From contig NZ_JABDSR010000004.1 of NCBI RefSeq assembly GCF_012976305.1, positions 62,001-126,000 of the forward strand: 64,000 nucleotides of DNA, written 5' to 3'. Below the pieces are notes generated by a model that was not told where the DNA came from, searched no databases, and saw only the letters and a list, made by a program, of their open reading frames with translations. Each line of letters opens with the position of its first letter. Within the stretch, counting starts at the first letter, position 1. This DNA is from Peptoniphilus faecalis. Lineage in GTDB: Bacteria; Bacillota; Clostridia; Tissierellales; Peptoniphilaceae. The position numbers and the translations under genes were made by a program. Positions 24,194-35,863 of this stretch are shown here, one piece after another.

Positions 24194-26383
24194 ATGGATA
24201 TAAATACATTAAATGATAAACAAAGAGAAGCACTTTTAGCTACGGAAGGTCCTCTATTAATATTAGCAGGAGCGGGATCTGGAAAGACGAAAGTTGTAAC
24301 TTCAAAAATTGCATATCTAATAGAAGAATTAAATGTTCCTTCATGGAAGATTTTGGCAATAACTTTCACTAATAAAGCAGCAAAAGAAATGCAAGATAGA
24401 GTTCGCAAGTTAATAGATAGAGACATCTCCTCAATGTGGATAGGTACTTTTCATTCAATTTGTGTGAGAATTTTAAGAAAAAACATTGAAAGAATTGGAT
24501 ATAATTCAAATTTTACTATTTATGATAGAGATGATCAAGTAACTGTTGTAAAGGAAGCTATTGCAGAACTTGATCTTGATAAAGATATGTATAAGCCAAG
24601 ATCTATTGTAAATGATATTTCCAATATAAAAAGTGAAGCAATCTCACCAATTGAATACATTGAGTTAAACGATGATAATTTTTTCAAAAAAAATCTTGGA
24701 AAAATTTACGATCTATATGAAAAAAAACTTAAAAAAAACAATGCCTTGGACTTTGACGATTTATTAATAAAAACTGTGGATATTTTAAATACAGAAGATG
24801 ATGTTAGAGATTTTTATAAAAAAAAGTTTGAATATATTTTTGTAGATGAGTATCAAGATACAAATAAAATTCAGTACAATCTTATAAGATTAATTGCAGG
24901 TAAAAATCCAAATTTAACAGTAGTTGGCGACAATGATCAATCCATTTATAAGTGGAGAGGGGCAGACATAAACAATATTTTAAACTTTCACAAAGACTTT
25001 CCTGGTGCAAAAATTGTAAAACTTGAGCAAAATTATCGCTCAACTCAAAAAATATTAGATGTTGCAAATAAAGTCATTGAAAACAATGCTACTAGAATAG
25101 AGAAAAATCTTTGGACTTCGAGAGATGAGGGTAAAGATGTAATTTATCGTGAATTTCCACATTCAAATGAAGAAGAATATGGTGTTGTAAATAAAATTAT
25201 TTCACTTAATTACAAGGGCGAAGACTTTAAAGATATGGCGATTCTTTATAGGACTAATGCACAGTCAAGAGGATTTGAAGAAGCCCTTGTGAAAGAGAGA
25301 ATACCCTATAAAATTGTGGGAGGACTAAAGTTTTACGATAGAATGGAAGTAAAGGACGTCCTTGCTTATCTTCGAATACTTAATAATACCAATGACAATG
25401 TAAGTCTTGCACGAATTATAAATAGACCAAAAAGGGGAATTGGAGACACATCTTTATCCGATTTGCTAGACTACGCAGATAATAACGCTCTTTCACTATA
25501 TGATGTGGTTACAAATATTGACAAGTTTGAAGATCTTAATATTAGAGCAAGAAAAAACATCAAAGAATTCGGAAGCATTCTTAAAATTCTAAAGGATAGA
25601 GCGGAAAATCTTTCTATTGGAAAACTTTTTGAAGATGTTTTATATGAAAGTGGATATGCTCTTGATTTAAAGAACCAAAACACAATAGAAGCAAAGACTA
25701 GGCTTGAAAATATTGAAGAGCTTCACTCAAATATTATGGAATACGACAGAGAGGGAGTTGAACTTTCAGAGTATTTAAATGCTCTTTCACTTTTATCTGA
25801 TGTGGATAAAACTTCTGAAGATAGAGGAGTGAATTTAATGACAATGCACGCTGCTAAAGGGCTTGAATTTGATACTGTGTTTTTAGTTGGACTTGAAGAA
25901 GGGCTCTTTCCAACTAGCAGATCTCTTGAAAGCGAAGAAGAAATTGAAGAAGAGAGAAGGCTTTGTTATGTAGGTGTAACTCGTGCTCGCAATAATTTAT
26001 TTATTTCATCTTCAAGGACTCGTTCCATGTATGGAAAATTAACTCCTGCAAAGAGAAGTAGATTTATTGAAGAAATGGGCGACAAAATAGAAATCATCGA
26101 AGACAAGAGTAGGGAACTACTAGAAGTAAAAGATTACAATCAAGGTACTTCTATTACTAGACCTAAAAAATTCTTTGGTATTGAAAAGAAAGTTGAAACT
26201 ACAAAAAAATCTGATGATAAAAATATAAATATTGGAGATAAAGTAAAGCACAAAATTTTTGGAAATGGAATGGTAGTTCAAAAGAAGGAAAAAAATGGTG
26301 ATTATGAAGTTGTGATTTCCTTTGATAAAAAGGGCTTAAAGAGACTTATGCTCTCAGTTGCTCCTATAAAATTAATTGATTAG
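24194..26383 (+). CDS. pcrA: ATP-dependent 3'-5' DNA helicase PcrA
   Basis: UvrD/Rep-type superfamily 1 helicase for repair, rolling-circle replication and clearing proteins from DNA. The 729 residues fit. Motifs in order: Q-motif region NDKQREAL, Walker A AGAGSGKTKV, GTFHSI, Walker B VDEYQDTN, VGDNDQSIYKWRGA, QNYRS, MTMHAAKGLEF and YVGVTRAR. The C-terminal ~60 residues hold a Tudor-like tail (IGDKVKHKIFGNGMVVQ) typical of PcrA, which in relatives contacts RNA polymerase. First gene of a classic Gram-positive operon with ligA and gatCAB. Confidence 0.97.
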   Translation: MDINTLNDKQREALLATEGPLLILAGAGSGKTKVVTSKIAYLIEELNVPSWKILAITFTNKAAKEMQDRVRKLIDRDISSMWIGTFHSICVRILRKNIERIGYNSNFTIYDRDDQVTVVKEAIAELDLDKDMYKPRSIVNDISNIKSEAISPIEYIELNDDNFFKKNLGKIYDLYEKKLKKNNALDFDDLLIKTVDILNTEDDVRDFYKKKFEYIFVDEYQDTNKIQYNLIRLIAGKNPNLTVVGDNDQSIYKWRGADINNILNFHKDFPGAKIVKLEQNYRSTQKILDVANKVIENNATRIEKNLWTSRDEGKDVIYREFPHSNEEEYGVVNKIISLNYKGEDFKDMAILYRTNAQSRGFEEALVKERIPYKIVGGLKFYDRMEVKDVLAYLRILNNTNDNVSLARIINRPKRGIGDTSLSDLLDYADNNALSLYDVVTNIDKFEDLNIRARKNIKEFGSILKILKDRAENLSIGKLFEDVLYESGYALDLKNQNTIEAKTRLENIEELHSNIMEYDREGVELSEYLNALSLLSDVDKTSEDRGVNLMTMHAAKGLEFDTVFLVGLEEGLFPTSRSLESEEEIEEERRLCYVGVTRARNNLFISSSRTRSMYGKLTPAKRSRFIEEMGDKIEIIEDKSRELLEVKDYNQGTSITRPKKFFGIEKKVETTKKSDDKNINIGDKVKHKIFGNGMVVQKKEKNGDYEVVISFDKKGLKRLMLSVAPIKLID

Positions 26384-26390
26384 TTGGTGA

Positions 26391-28665
<2,275 letters not shown>

Positions 28666-28674
28666 GAGGGACTC

Positions 28675-30126
28675 ATGACTTTTAGTAATTTAAGAGCCTG
28701 GGAGATAGCCCAAGGATATAGAAATAAAGATTTTTCTTGTGAAGAAGTTACAAGAGAATTTTTAGATAATATTGATAAAAAAGACAAGAATATTAACGCA
28801 TATATTACTGTTACAGAAGAAATGGCAATGAAAAAAGCAAGGGAAGTTGACGAAAAATTCCACAACAGAGAAGAAATGTCCCTTCTTGCAGGAGTGCCAA
28901 TTTCAGTAAAAGATAATATTTCAGTAAAAAATGTCAAGATGACTTGTGCATCAAGGATGCTAGAAAATTATATTGCTCCTTACGATGCGACTTTAGTAAA
29001 AAAAATAAAAGATAATGATGGAGTAATTCTTGGCAAAGTAAATCTTGATGAATTTGCCATGGGTGCTTCAACAAAAACTTCCTATTTTGGAGTTACAAAA
29101 AACCCCCTTGACTTAACAAGAGTTTCCGGAGGTTCATCAGGTGGTTCTGCTGCATCAGTTAGTGCAAATATGGCTGTAATTTCCATTGGTTCAGATACAG
29201 GTGGATCAGTTAGACAACCTTCAAGTTTTTGTAAAACTGTAGGAATGAAACCAACTTATGGTTCTATTTCAAGATTTGGCATGGCGTCAATGGCAAATAC
29301 TTTTGACCAACCAGGTGTAATTGCAAAGGATGTTAGAGATCTTACGATTATGTTTAACGTAATCGAAGGACGTGACGAAAGAGATGCAACTTCTGTTGGA
29401 AATCCAGGGCTTAAATTTGACTTTGACTTTTCTGATGCTGCGATAAAAAATTTAGAAGGTAAAAAGTTCGCAATTCCAAAGACTTATTTAGAAATGGATT
29501 TAAATAAAAGAGTAAGGGGAGAACTCGACAAAGCAATTGAAATTCTAAAAGAAAATGGTGCAATAGTTGAAGCTTATGACATCAACTCACTTAATTACAC
29601 AATTGAAACTTATAATATTCTGGTAAATGGTGAAATTGCATCTAACCTCGCTCGTTTTGATTCTATTCGCTATGGCCACAGAACTGACAAAAAATTTGAC
29701 ACAGTCGAAGAAATGTATCGTGCATCAAGAAGTGAAGGTTTTGGAGAAGAAGTTAAGAGAAGAATAATGATTGGAACTCACATTCTTTCAATGGAAAATG
29801 CCGACGAATTTTATTACAAGGCATTAAAGGTTAGAGGACTTATAAAAAGAGATATGGATAGAATGTTTAAAGATTATGACTTTATGATTTGTCCAACATT
29901 CCCAGTTTTACCATTTAAAATTGACGACGAGATGAGTCCAATTGAAATGTACCAAGCAGATTTGTTTACAATCCCTGCAAATATGGTAGGCTCACCATCA
30001 ATTTCACTTCCAATGCCAGCGGCAGAAGATGGACTTTCTGTTGGCATTGAATTTACTGCAAGGAGATTTAAAGATAAGGATTTGCTTCAAGCATCACTTG
30101 CTTTTGAAAGGAGTTTAAATAAATGA
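28675..30126 (+). CDS. gatA: Asp/Glu-tRNA amidotransferase subunit A
   Basis: Amidase subunit that releases ammonia from glutamine for tRNA-bound Glu or Asp. The 483 residues carry the amidase-signature Ser-cisSer-Lys triad: Lys in PISVKDNI, and the serine loop VSGGSSGGSAASV with GSDTGGSVRQPSSFCKTVGMKPTYG. Because asnS is also present in this window, the main job is probably Glu-tRNA(Gln) to Gln-tRNA(Gln); that is inference. The ribosome site GGAGG lies just before ATG. Confidence 0.97.
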   Translation: MTFSNLRAWEIAQGYRNKDFSCEEVTREFLDNIDKKDKNINAYITVTEEMAMKKAREVDEKFHNREEMSLLAGVPISVKDNISVKNVKMTCASRMLENYIAPYDATLVKKIKDNDGVILGKVNLDEFAMGASTKTSYFGVTKNPLDLTRVSGGSSGGSAASVSANMAVISIGSDTGGSVRQPSSFCKTVGMKPTYGSISRFGMASMANTFDQPGVIAKDVRDLTIMFNVIEGRDERDATSVGNPGLKFDFDFSDAAIKNLEGKKFAIPKTYLEMDLNKRVRGELDKAIEILKENGAIVEAYDINSLNYTIETYNILVNGEIASNLARFDSIRYGHRTDKKFDTVEEMYRASRSEGFGEEVKRRIMIGTHILSMENADEFYYKALKVRGLIKRDMDRMFKDYDFMICPTFPVLPFKIDDEMSPIEMYQADLFTIPANMVGSPSISLPMPAAEDGLSVGIEFTARRFKDKDLLQASLAFERSLNK

Positions 30127-31553
30127 AATATAAAACAATTGTAGGTTTGGAAATTCACGTTGAACTTTCCACAGAAACAAAGGCTTTTTGTTCATGTAAG
30201 AACTCCTTTGGAGATGAACCGAATACAAATGTATGTCCAGTATGTTTAGCACTTCCAGGTGGTATGCCAGTTTTAAATAGAAATGTTGTAAATTATACAA
30301 TAATGGCTGGAACTGCATTTAATTGTAAAATAAATAATAAATCAAAATTTGATAGAAAAAATTATTTTTATCCCGATTTAACTAAGGGTTTTCAAATAAC
30401 GCAAAATGACAATCCAATTTGCACAGATGGTTATCTTGAAATCGAAACTGATGAAGGAAATAAAAAAATTGGCCTTTTTCAAATTCAAATGGAAGAAGAC
30501 ACTGCAAAAAGTCTTCACACAGAGGAAAATGAAACACTAATGGACTACAATAGATGTGGTGTTCCATTAATTGAAATTGTTACTAAACCTGATATTTCAA
30601 GTGGCAAAGAAGCTCGTATATTTCTTGAAAAATTAAAATCAACATTAAGGTTTTTAAATATTTCTGATTGTAAAATGGAAGAGGGTTCTCTTAGATGTGA
30701 TGTCAATGTCAATGTCAAGGATATGGAAACAGGAAAAAAGACTGCTATAACTGAAGTAAAAAATCTTAACTCTTTTAGAGGAGTTGAAAAGGCAATTGAC
30801 TTTGAAGTAGAAAGACATATTAAACTTCTTGAAAATCACGAAGATGAAATTAGAACTACAAGAAGATGGGACGATGCGAAAAACGAAACTGTTTTAATGA
30901 GAGTTAAATATACAGCTAGTGATTATAGATTTGCACCTGAAGGGGATCTTCCTATAGTTCATATCACTGATGAAGAGATAAAAGAAATTGTCGACAAAAT
31001 GCCTGAACTTCCAGCACAAATGATTGAAAGATTTGTAAAGGATTACGGCATTACAAAAGAAGATGCAATAGTTCTTGCATCATCAAGAGAGCTTGCCAAG
31101 TTTTTTGAAGATATAGCAGCTGACTTTAAAGACTACACACTTCTTTCAAACTGGATTCAAACAGAAATTTTAAGAAGAGTAGAAATTTCTGATGATGTAG
31201 AATTTAAACTTCCCTTTGCTAATAAAGAATTTATTGAACTTTTAAATTCAATTAAAAATGAAAAAATTAGCAATAATGCCGGCAAAAAAGTTTTACGTGA
31301 AATGTTTGAGACAGGAGAGGGTGCAAAGGAAATTATTGAAAGGCTTGGTCTTGTTCAAATGACAGATGTATCTGCAATAGAAGAAATTGTAGATGAAGTT
31401 CTAAATGAAAACGAACAATCAATTATTGATTTCAAAGAAGGAAAGGACAGAGCTTTAGGATTTTTAGTTGGACAAGTAATGAAAAAATCAAGAGGTAAGG
31501 CAAATCCAAAAATCGCAAATGAAATGCTTGTAAAAAAATTAAAAGAAAGATAA
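30123..31553 (+). CDS. gatB: Asp/Glu-tRNA amidotransferase subunit B
   Basis: Activates the tRNA-bound Glu/Asp with ATP and hosts the transamidation site. The 476 residues show the family start VGLEIHVELSTETKAFC, zinc-site cysteines (FCSCKN, VCPVCLALPG), the DRKNYFYPDL and QITQ motifs, and the C-terminal YqeY/GatB tail domain (GKKVLREMFE, VGQVMKKSRGKANP). It is coupled to gatA by an ATGA overlap and ends the operon at a good terminator. Confidence 0.97.
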   Translation: MKYKTIVGLEIHVELSTETKAFCSCKNSFGDEPNTNVCPVCLALPGGMPVLNRNVVNYTIMAGTAFNCKINNKSKFDRKNYFYPDLTKGFQITQNDNPICTDGYLEIETDEGNKKIGLFQIQMEEDTAKSLHTEENETLMDYNRCGVPLIEIVTKPDISSGKEARIFLEKLKSTLRFLNISDCKMEEGSLRCDVNVNVKDMETGKKTAITEVKNLNSFRGVEKAIDFEVERHIKLLENHEDEIRTTRRWDDAKNETVLMRVKYTASDYRFAPEGDLPIVHITDEEIKEIVDKMPELPAQMIERFVKDYGITKEDAIVLASSRELAKFFEDIAADFKDYTLLSNWIQTEILRRVEISDDVEFKLPFANKEFIELLNSIKNEKISNNAGKKVLREMFETGEGAKEIIERLGLVQMTDVSAIEEIVDEVLNENEQSIIDFKEGKDRALGFLVGQVMKKSRGKANPKIANEMLVKKLKER

Positions 31554-31556
31554 TTT

Positions 31557-31583
31557 AAGGTGTCGGAGATGACACCTTTTTTT
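31557..31583 (+). terminator. Rho-independent terminator after gatB
   Basis: An 8-bp stem (AAGGTGTC / GACACCTT), 6-base loop and a T-run four bases after the gatB stop. Confidence 0.9.
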
Positions 31584-31722
31584 ATTTGCAATTTAAAACT
31601 AAATTAAAAATAAATATTTTACAAATTTATTAGAAGTATTGATATAATTAGGTCATCTAAAAGACAAATTTTTATTATTATAGACTTAACAAAGTTGTCA
31701 TTAAATATTCACAAATTTTTAC

Positions 31723-31728
31723 TATAAT
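31723..31728 (+). promoter_or_regulatory. Likely -10 of the two-component operon
   Basis: TATAAT is 15 bases before the regulator ATG. A TTGTCA at 31695 is 22 bases away, too far for a normal spacer, so the -35 is unclear. Confidence 0.4.
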
Positions 31729-31743
31729 AAAGCGGGTGATTAA

Positions 31744-32415
31744 ATGTTTAAGATTTTAGTTGTAGATGATGAAAAAAGCATAAGAGAAGTTATTAGAACT
31801 TATGCAGAATTTGAAGGTCATGAAGTCGTTGAAGCCTCAGATGGACTTGAAGCAATAGATAAAGTACGTGAAGAAAATTTTGATGTAATAGTAATGGATA
31901 TTATGATGCCAAAGCTTGACGGGTTTTCTTCCTACAAAGAGATAAAAAAAATAAAGGACATTCCAGTTCTAATGCTTTCTGCCAGAGGTGAAGAATATGA
32001 TAAACTATTTGGTTTTGAAATTGGAATTGACGATTATGTTACAAAACCTTTTTCTCCAAAGGAACTTATGGCTAGATTGAATGTAATTGTAAATAGAAAT
32101 AATAAAATTGAAGAAAATAATACTATGGAGTTTGAGGGTTTAAAAATTGATTTAGATGGAAGAGTTGTTTTTGTTGACGATGAAATTGTTGATTTAACAC
32201 CTAAAGAGTACGATCTTTTAGTTTACATGGTAAAAAATAAAAACATTGCTTTATCTAGGGACAAACTTTTAAATCAAGTTTGGGGCTACGATTTTTATGG
32301 AGAAGACAGGACAGTTGACACTCACATAAAAATGTTGAGAAATTCAATAAAAAAATACAGAAAGTTTATTATTACTGTAAGAGGAGTTGGATATAAATTT
32401 GATACAAGAAATTAA
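31744..32415 (+). CDS. OmpR/PhoB-family response regulator
   Basis: A 223-residue transcription regulator. The receiver domain (1-~118) has the acidic pair in VVDDEKS, phosphoacceptor Asp52 in VMDIMMP, Thr/Ser in MLSARGE and Lys in VTKPFSPKELMAR. The C-terminal winged helix (~125-223) has LTPKEYDLLVYM, RDKLLNQVWGYDFYGEDRTVDTHIKMLR and RGVGYKF. It is followed by an overlapping histidine kinase, so the pair forms one signalling system. The target genes and signal are not visible; it is not close enough to a known system to name. Confidence 0.93.
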   Translation: MFKILVVDDEKSIREVIRTYAEFEGHEVVEASDGLEAIDKVREENFDVIVMDIMMPKLDGFSSYKEIKKIKDIPVLMLSARGEEYDKLFGFEIGIDDYVTKPFSPKELMARLNVIVNRNNKIEENNTMEFEGLKIDLDGRVVFVDDEIVDLTPKEYDLLVYMVKNKNIALSRDKLLNQVWGYDFYGEDRTVDTHIKMLRNSIKKYRKFIITVRGVGYKFDTRN

Positions 32416-33835
32416 AGAGATAAGGAGAGTTAAAATCGACAAAAATAGCATTCTATTTAAGTTATGGAAATATTTTGTCTTTTTTGCTGGACTAATTTTA
32501 ATTTCTATTTGGCTTTTTCAAACAGTTTTCTTGTCGAGCTTTTACGAAACAATGAAAATCCGTGAAGTTACAAAAGTTGGCAACGAACTTAGAAGCGACT
32601 ACGATTCTAAGGACTTTGAAACTAAACTATCTAATTATGCAAATACAAAGGGATTAGAGATAAAAGTATTAGATGAAAATGGTGCTTGGGTTTACCCCTT
32701 GAGATTATTTGATGAATTTATAGAAAGACCTAGAATGATTTGGGAAAATTTCGATAAGTTTTTTGGATCCCTTAAAAGAGATAATAGGACTTATAAAATT
32801 TATACAGTTAGGTATGAAAATTTAAAGGATCCTTCAATTATTTATGCAGGTTATCTTGGAAATACAGATGGAGAAGATTATTATCTTTATATAAATTCCG
32901 TGTTAAAACCAGTTGATGCAACAGTTGATGTTATAAGAAGAATTTTAATTATTATATCTTTTTTGGCTCTTATTTTTGCGTCTATTACTGCATACTTTGT
33001 TTCAAAAAGACTTTCAGGACCTCTTGTAAGGATGTCAAATACGGCAAAGGAACTCGCTAAAGGTGATTACAAAGTTCAGTTTAGAAAGGGAGAATACACA
33101 GAAATCGATGATCTTTCTAATACTCTTAACTATGCAAAAGATGAATTAACTAAGACAATTGAAATGAGGAAGGATTTAGTGGCAAATGTAAGTCATGATT
33201 TAAAAACTCCCCTTACTGTTATAAAATCCTATGGCGAGATGATCAGGGATATCTCTGGTTCAAATGAAGCCTTAAGAAATAAACATTTAGAAACAATAAT
33301 TAGTGAAGCGGATAATTTAACTGCTTTAGTAAATGATTTATTAGATTTATCAAAAATTGAATCCAATCTTGAAGAAATAAAAAAAGAAGAGTTTTGCCTT
33401 GAAGATTCAGTATACGAGGTTCTTGACAGATTTAAAGTTAACAAAAATTATTCTGATTATAAATTTGAAATTGATTCAAGTGGAGATACAAGGATTTTAG
33501 GCGATAGATCGAAGATAAATCAAGTTATCTATAATTTAATCAATAACGCAATAAATTATTCTCCAGTGAACAAGGATATAAAACTAGTGATTAAGGGCGA
33601 CAAAAATAAAACTGAATTTCACTGCATTGATAAAGGAATTGGCATTAAAGAAGAAGATATCAATGGGATTTGGGACAGATTTTATAGAGTTAGAAATAAT
33701 CACACTAGGCCAGAAATTGGAACAGGTCTTGGTCTATATATTGTAAAAACTATTATGGAACTTCACGGATACGAGTATGGCGTTCATTCAAAAATAAATG
33801 AAGGTTCAGACTTTTACTTTATTGGAAATAAGTAA
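32399..33835 (+). CDS. Sensor histidine kinase
   Basis: Membrane kinase for the regulator just upstream. One membrane helix (~residues 18-38), an extracellular sensing region of ~130 residues with no recognised domain, a second helix (~178-200), HAMP, HisKA with the phosphoacceptor in NVSHDLKTPLTVIKSYG (His about 266) and a complete ATPase domain (NLINNAINYSP, DKGIGIKEED, GTGLGLYIVK). No ATG start exists: TTG 32399 and TTG 32387 are both in frame. GAGGAG at 32381 sits 12 bases from the first and directly against the second, so I prefer 32399 with low certainty. Overlaps the regulator by 17 bases. Confidence 0.9.
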   Translation: MIQEIKEIRRVKIDKNSILFKLWKYFVFFAGLILISIWLFQTVFLSSFYETMKIREVTKVGNELRSDYDSKDFETKLSNYANTKGLEIKVLDENGAWVYPLRLFDEFIERPRMIWENFDKFFGSLKRDNRTYKIYTVRYENLKDPSIIYAGYLGNTDGEDYYLYINSVLKPVDATVDVIRRILIIISFLALIFASITAYFVSKRLSGPLVRMSNTAKELAKGDYKVQFRKGEYTEIDDLSNTLNYAKDELTKTIEMRKDLVANVSHDLKTPLTVIKSYGEMIRDISGSNEALRNKHLETIISEADNLTALVNDLLDLSKIESNLEEIKKEEFCLEDSVYEVLDRFKVNKNYSDYKFEIDSSGDTRILGDRSKINQVIYNLINNAINYSPVNKDIKLVIKGDKNKTEFHCIDKGIGIKEEDINGIWDRFYRVRNNHTRPEIGTGLGLYIVKTIMELHGYEYGVHSKINEGSDFYFIGNK

Positions 33836-33858
33836 TTAGAAAATTTAATAAAATTTTG

Positions 33859-33886
33859 AAATCGGCTAGAAATAGTCGATTTTTTT
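33859..33886 (+). terminator. Rho-independent terminator after the kinase
   Basis: A 10-bp stem (AAATCGGCTA / TAGTCGATTT, one G-T pair), GAAA tetraloop and T-run. Confidence 0.88.
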
Positions 33887-33949
33887 GTGCCATTTTAATA
33901 AAAATAGTTATTTTTGTTCAATTTAAGTTTTTAGTTAGGAGGAAAAATA

Positions 33950-33970
33950 ATGCCATTAGTCCCATATTAA
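33950..33970 (+). CDS. Six-codon mini-ORF (MPLVPY) upstream of mraZ
   Basis: TAGGAGG seven bases before ATG is an ideal ribosome site, yet the frame is only MPLVPY followed by TAA. It lies between the kinase terminator and the mraZ control region. It could be a leader peptide, a very small functional peptide, or the remnant start of a lost gene. Nothing else supports translation, so confidence is limited. Confidence 0.35.
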   Translation: MPLVPY

Positions 33971-34022
33971 AAAAAGAAATTAAAATACTAGAAAATAGCA
34001 AGCTTATGTAGTAAAATTAATC

Positions 34023-34070
34023 TAAGTGGAGCAAAGTGGATTAAAAAATAATATAAATGGAATAAAGTGG
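34023..34070 (+). promoter_or_regulatory. Candidate MraZ operator: four phased GTGG-type boxes
   Basis: Seven-base boxes start at 34023 (TAAGTGG), 34033 (AAAGTGG), 34054 (TAAATGG) and 34064 (AAAGTGG). Spacings are 10, 21 and 10 bases, so all face one side of the helix. MraZ is known to bind direct GTG(G/T)-type repeats of 10-base period before its own gene. The last box overlaps the mraZ ribosome site (TGGAG). Confidence 0.75.
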
Positions 34071-34078
34071 AGAATAAA

Positions 34079-34507
34079 ATGCTAATAGGTGAATTCAGAC
34101 ACAATTTAGACCCAAAGGGCAGAATTACAATTCCATCAAAATTTAGAGATGACCTTTCTGTATTTGTAATGACAAAGGGTTTAGATAATTGCCTATTTTT
34201 ATATCCAAAAGATCAATGGGAAAAGATTGAAAATAAATTAAAGGAGCTACCTATGACAAATAAAGCAGTCCGATCCTTTGTGAGAACATTTTTCTCCGGT
34301 GCAGTTGATTGTGTATTAGATAAACAGGGAAGAGTGCTCATTGCAGAAAATTTAAGAGATTATGCAAATTTAGAGGACAAGTGTGTAATCATAGGGCTTT
34401 CCAATCGTGCAGAAGTATGGTCTGAGGATAATTGGAATAAATACAACGAAGAGGAAGCACTTTCTTATGAAGAGCTTGCTGAAAAAATGTCGGAGTTGGG
34501 AATATAA
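34079..34507 (+). CDS. mraZ: Transcriptional regulator MraZ
   Basis: DNA-binding AbrB-fold regulator that heads the division and cell-wall cluster and is known to control its own operon. I start at ATG 34079, giving the family start [23 protein letters not shown] (142 residues). The in-frame GTG at 34067 lies in the last operator box and ribosome region. The second family repeat follows at [23 protein letters not shown]. Four candidate MraZ boxes lie directly upstream, which fits autoregulation. Confidence 0.95.
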   Translation: MLIGEFRHNLDPKGRITIPSKFRDDLSVFVMTKGLDNCLFLYPKDQWEKIENKLKELPMTNKAVRSFVRTFFSGAVDCVLDKQGRVLIAENLRDYANLEDKCVIIGLSNRAEVWSEDNWNKYNEEEALSYEELAEKMSELGI

Positions 34508-35445
34508 TGGATTTTTCGCATAAAAGTGTTCTTTTAAAGGAAACAATTAACGGACTAAATGTCAGAAGGAATAAAATTTATATTGATGGAACTCTTGGAG
34601 GAGCTGGCCACAGTTATGAAATTTTAAAAAAATTAGATGGTACTGGGCTTTTAATAGGAATTGACCAAGATGTAGAAGCACTAAAAGCAGCTAAAGTTAG
34701 ACTTTCTGAATTTAAAAATGTTGAATTTTTTAATTTAAATTACATAGATTTTGAAAAAGCACTCGATGCACTTGGTATAAATAAAATTGATGGAGTTCTA
34801 TTAGATATTGGAGTTTCTTCCTATCAATTTGACAATCCAGAAAGAGGGTTTTCATATAGATTTGATGCACCACTTGATATGAGAATGGATAAGAGTTTAG
34901 AAATATCTGCTAAAGATATTTTAAATACATATAGTGAAGATGAAATTACAAAAATTATAAAAGAATATGGTGAAGAGAAATGGGCTTCTCGAATTTCTAA
35001 GTTCATTGTAGATTATAGAAAAAACAGAAATATTGAAACTACTTTTGAACTTGTTGAAATAATAAAAAATGCAATTCCTGCATCTGCTAGAAGAAAGGGG
35101 CCTCATCCTGCAAAGAGAACTTTTCAAGCTCTTAGAATCGAGGTTAATAAGGAGTTAGATGTTCTTAAGAATTCAATTGACAGTTTTGTAAATAGATTAA
35201 ATCCTGGCGGCAGAATTGCTATAATTACTTTTCATTCCCTTGAAGATAGAATTGTAAAAAACTCTTTTAAATATTTGGAAAAGGACTGCATATGTCCACC
35301 TAATTCTCCAATATGCACTTGTGATAAAAAAAGAGAAATTAAAATTATTACTAGAAAACCCATTACTGCAAGTGAAGAAGAATTAAAAGAAAACAATAGA
35401 TCTCATTCAGCTAAATTGAGAATTGCCGAAAAATTAGAGGTGTAA
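34507..35445 (+). CDS. rsmH: 16S rRNA (cytosine(1402)-N4)-methyltransferase
   Basis: Methylates C1402 in the ribosomal P site. The 312 residues carry the family start [15 protein letters not shown], the SAM-binding loop [39 protein letters not shown], the [15 protein letters not shown] block and the C-terminal [12 protein letters not shown]. Sits second in the cluster as in most bacteria; ATG overlaps the mraZ stop by one base. Confidence 0.97.
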   Translation: MDFSHKSVLLKETINGLNVRRNKIYIDGTLGGAGHSYEILKKLDGTGLLIGIDQDVEALKAAKVRLSEFKNVEFFNLNYIDFEKALDALGINKIDGVLLDIGVSSYQFDNPERGFSYRFDAPLDMRMDKSLEISAKDILNTYSEDEITKIIKEYGEEKWASRISKFIVDYRKNRNIETTFELVEIIKNAIPASARRKGPHPAKRTFQALRIEVNKELDVLKNSIDSFVNRLNPGGRIAIITFHSLEDRIVKNSFKYLEKDCICPPNSPICTCDKKREIKIITRKPITASEEELKENNRSHSAKLRIAEKLEV

Positions 35446-35446
35446 A

Positions 35447-35854
35447 ATGGCAAAAAAATCAACTAAAATCTCAAATAAAAGTTATAATAGATATAAAGAT
35501 CAATTTTTAAATAATAAGCCTTTTATTTTCACTTTGGCAATTGTTACAATTATTTTTATTGCGATTTTAATTTTATACTCTCAAATTGCAGGTCTTGACA
35601 GAGAGATTTTAAAACAAAAAGCTGAAATAGATGAATTAAATAAAACTAAGATAACTCTTGTAGGTGAAATAAAAGCTGTAAAATCTTCTGCACAAATTGC
35701 TGAAGAAGCTATGTATAAACTTGGAATGGTTTATCCTTCTGAAGATCAAATAGTTTATATTGATTCAAAGGAAGAAAAAAATTTAGGAGATATTAATTAC
35801 AATGTATTTTTGAGTCCTATCGTATCTGTTTTAAGGTCCTTTACAAGAGATTAG
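35447..35854 (+). CDS. ftsL: FtsL-like division protein
   Basis: A 135-residue bitopic membrane protein: basic cytosolic tail (~1-28), one membrane helix (PFIFTLAIVTIIFIAILILY, ~27-46), then an extracellular coiled coil (DREILKQKAEIDELNKTKITL). Sequence conservation in FtsL is poor, so the call rests on topology, size and position between rsmH and the penicillin-binding protein. It probably bridges FtsQ/DivIB and the septal synthase. Confidence 0.82.
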   Translation: MAKKSTKISNKSYNRYKDQFLNNKPFIFTLAIVTIIFIAILILYSQIAGLDREILKQKAEIDELNKTKITLVGEIKAVKSSAQIAEEAMYKLGMVYPSEDQIVYIDSKEEKNLGDINYNVFLSPIVSVLRSFTRD

Positions 35855-35863
35855 GAGGATATA

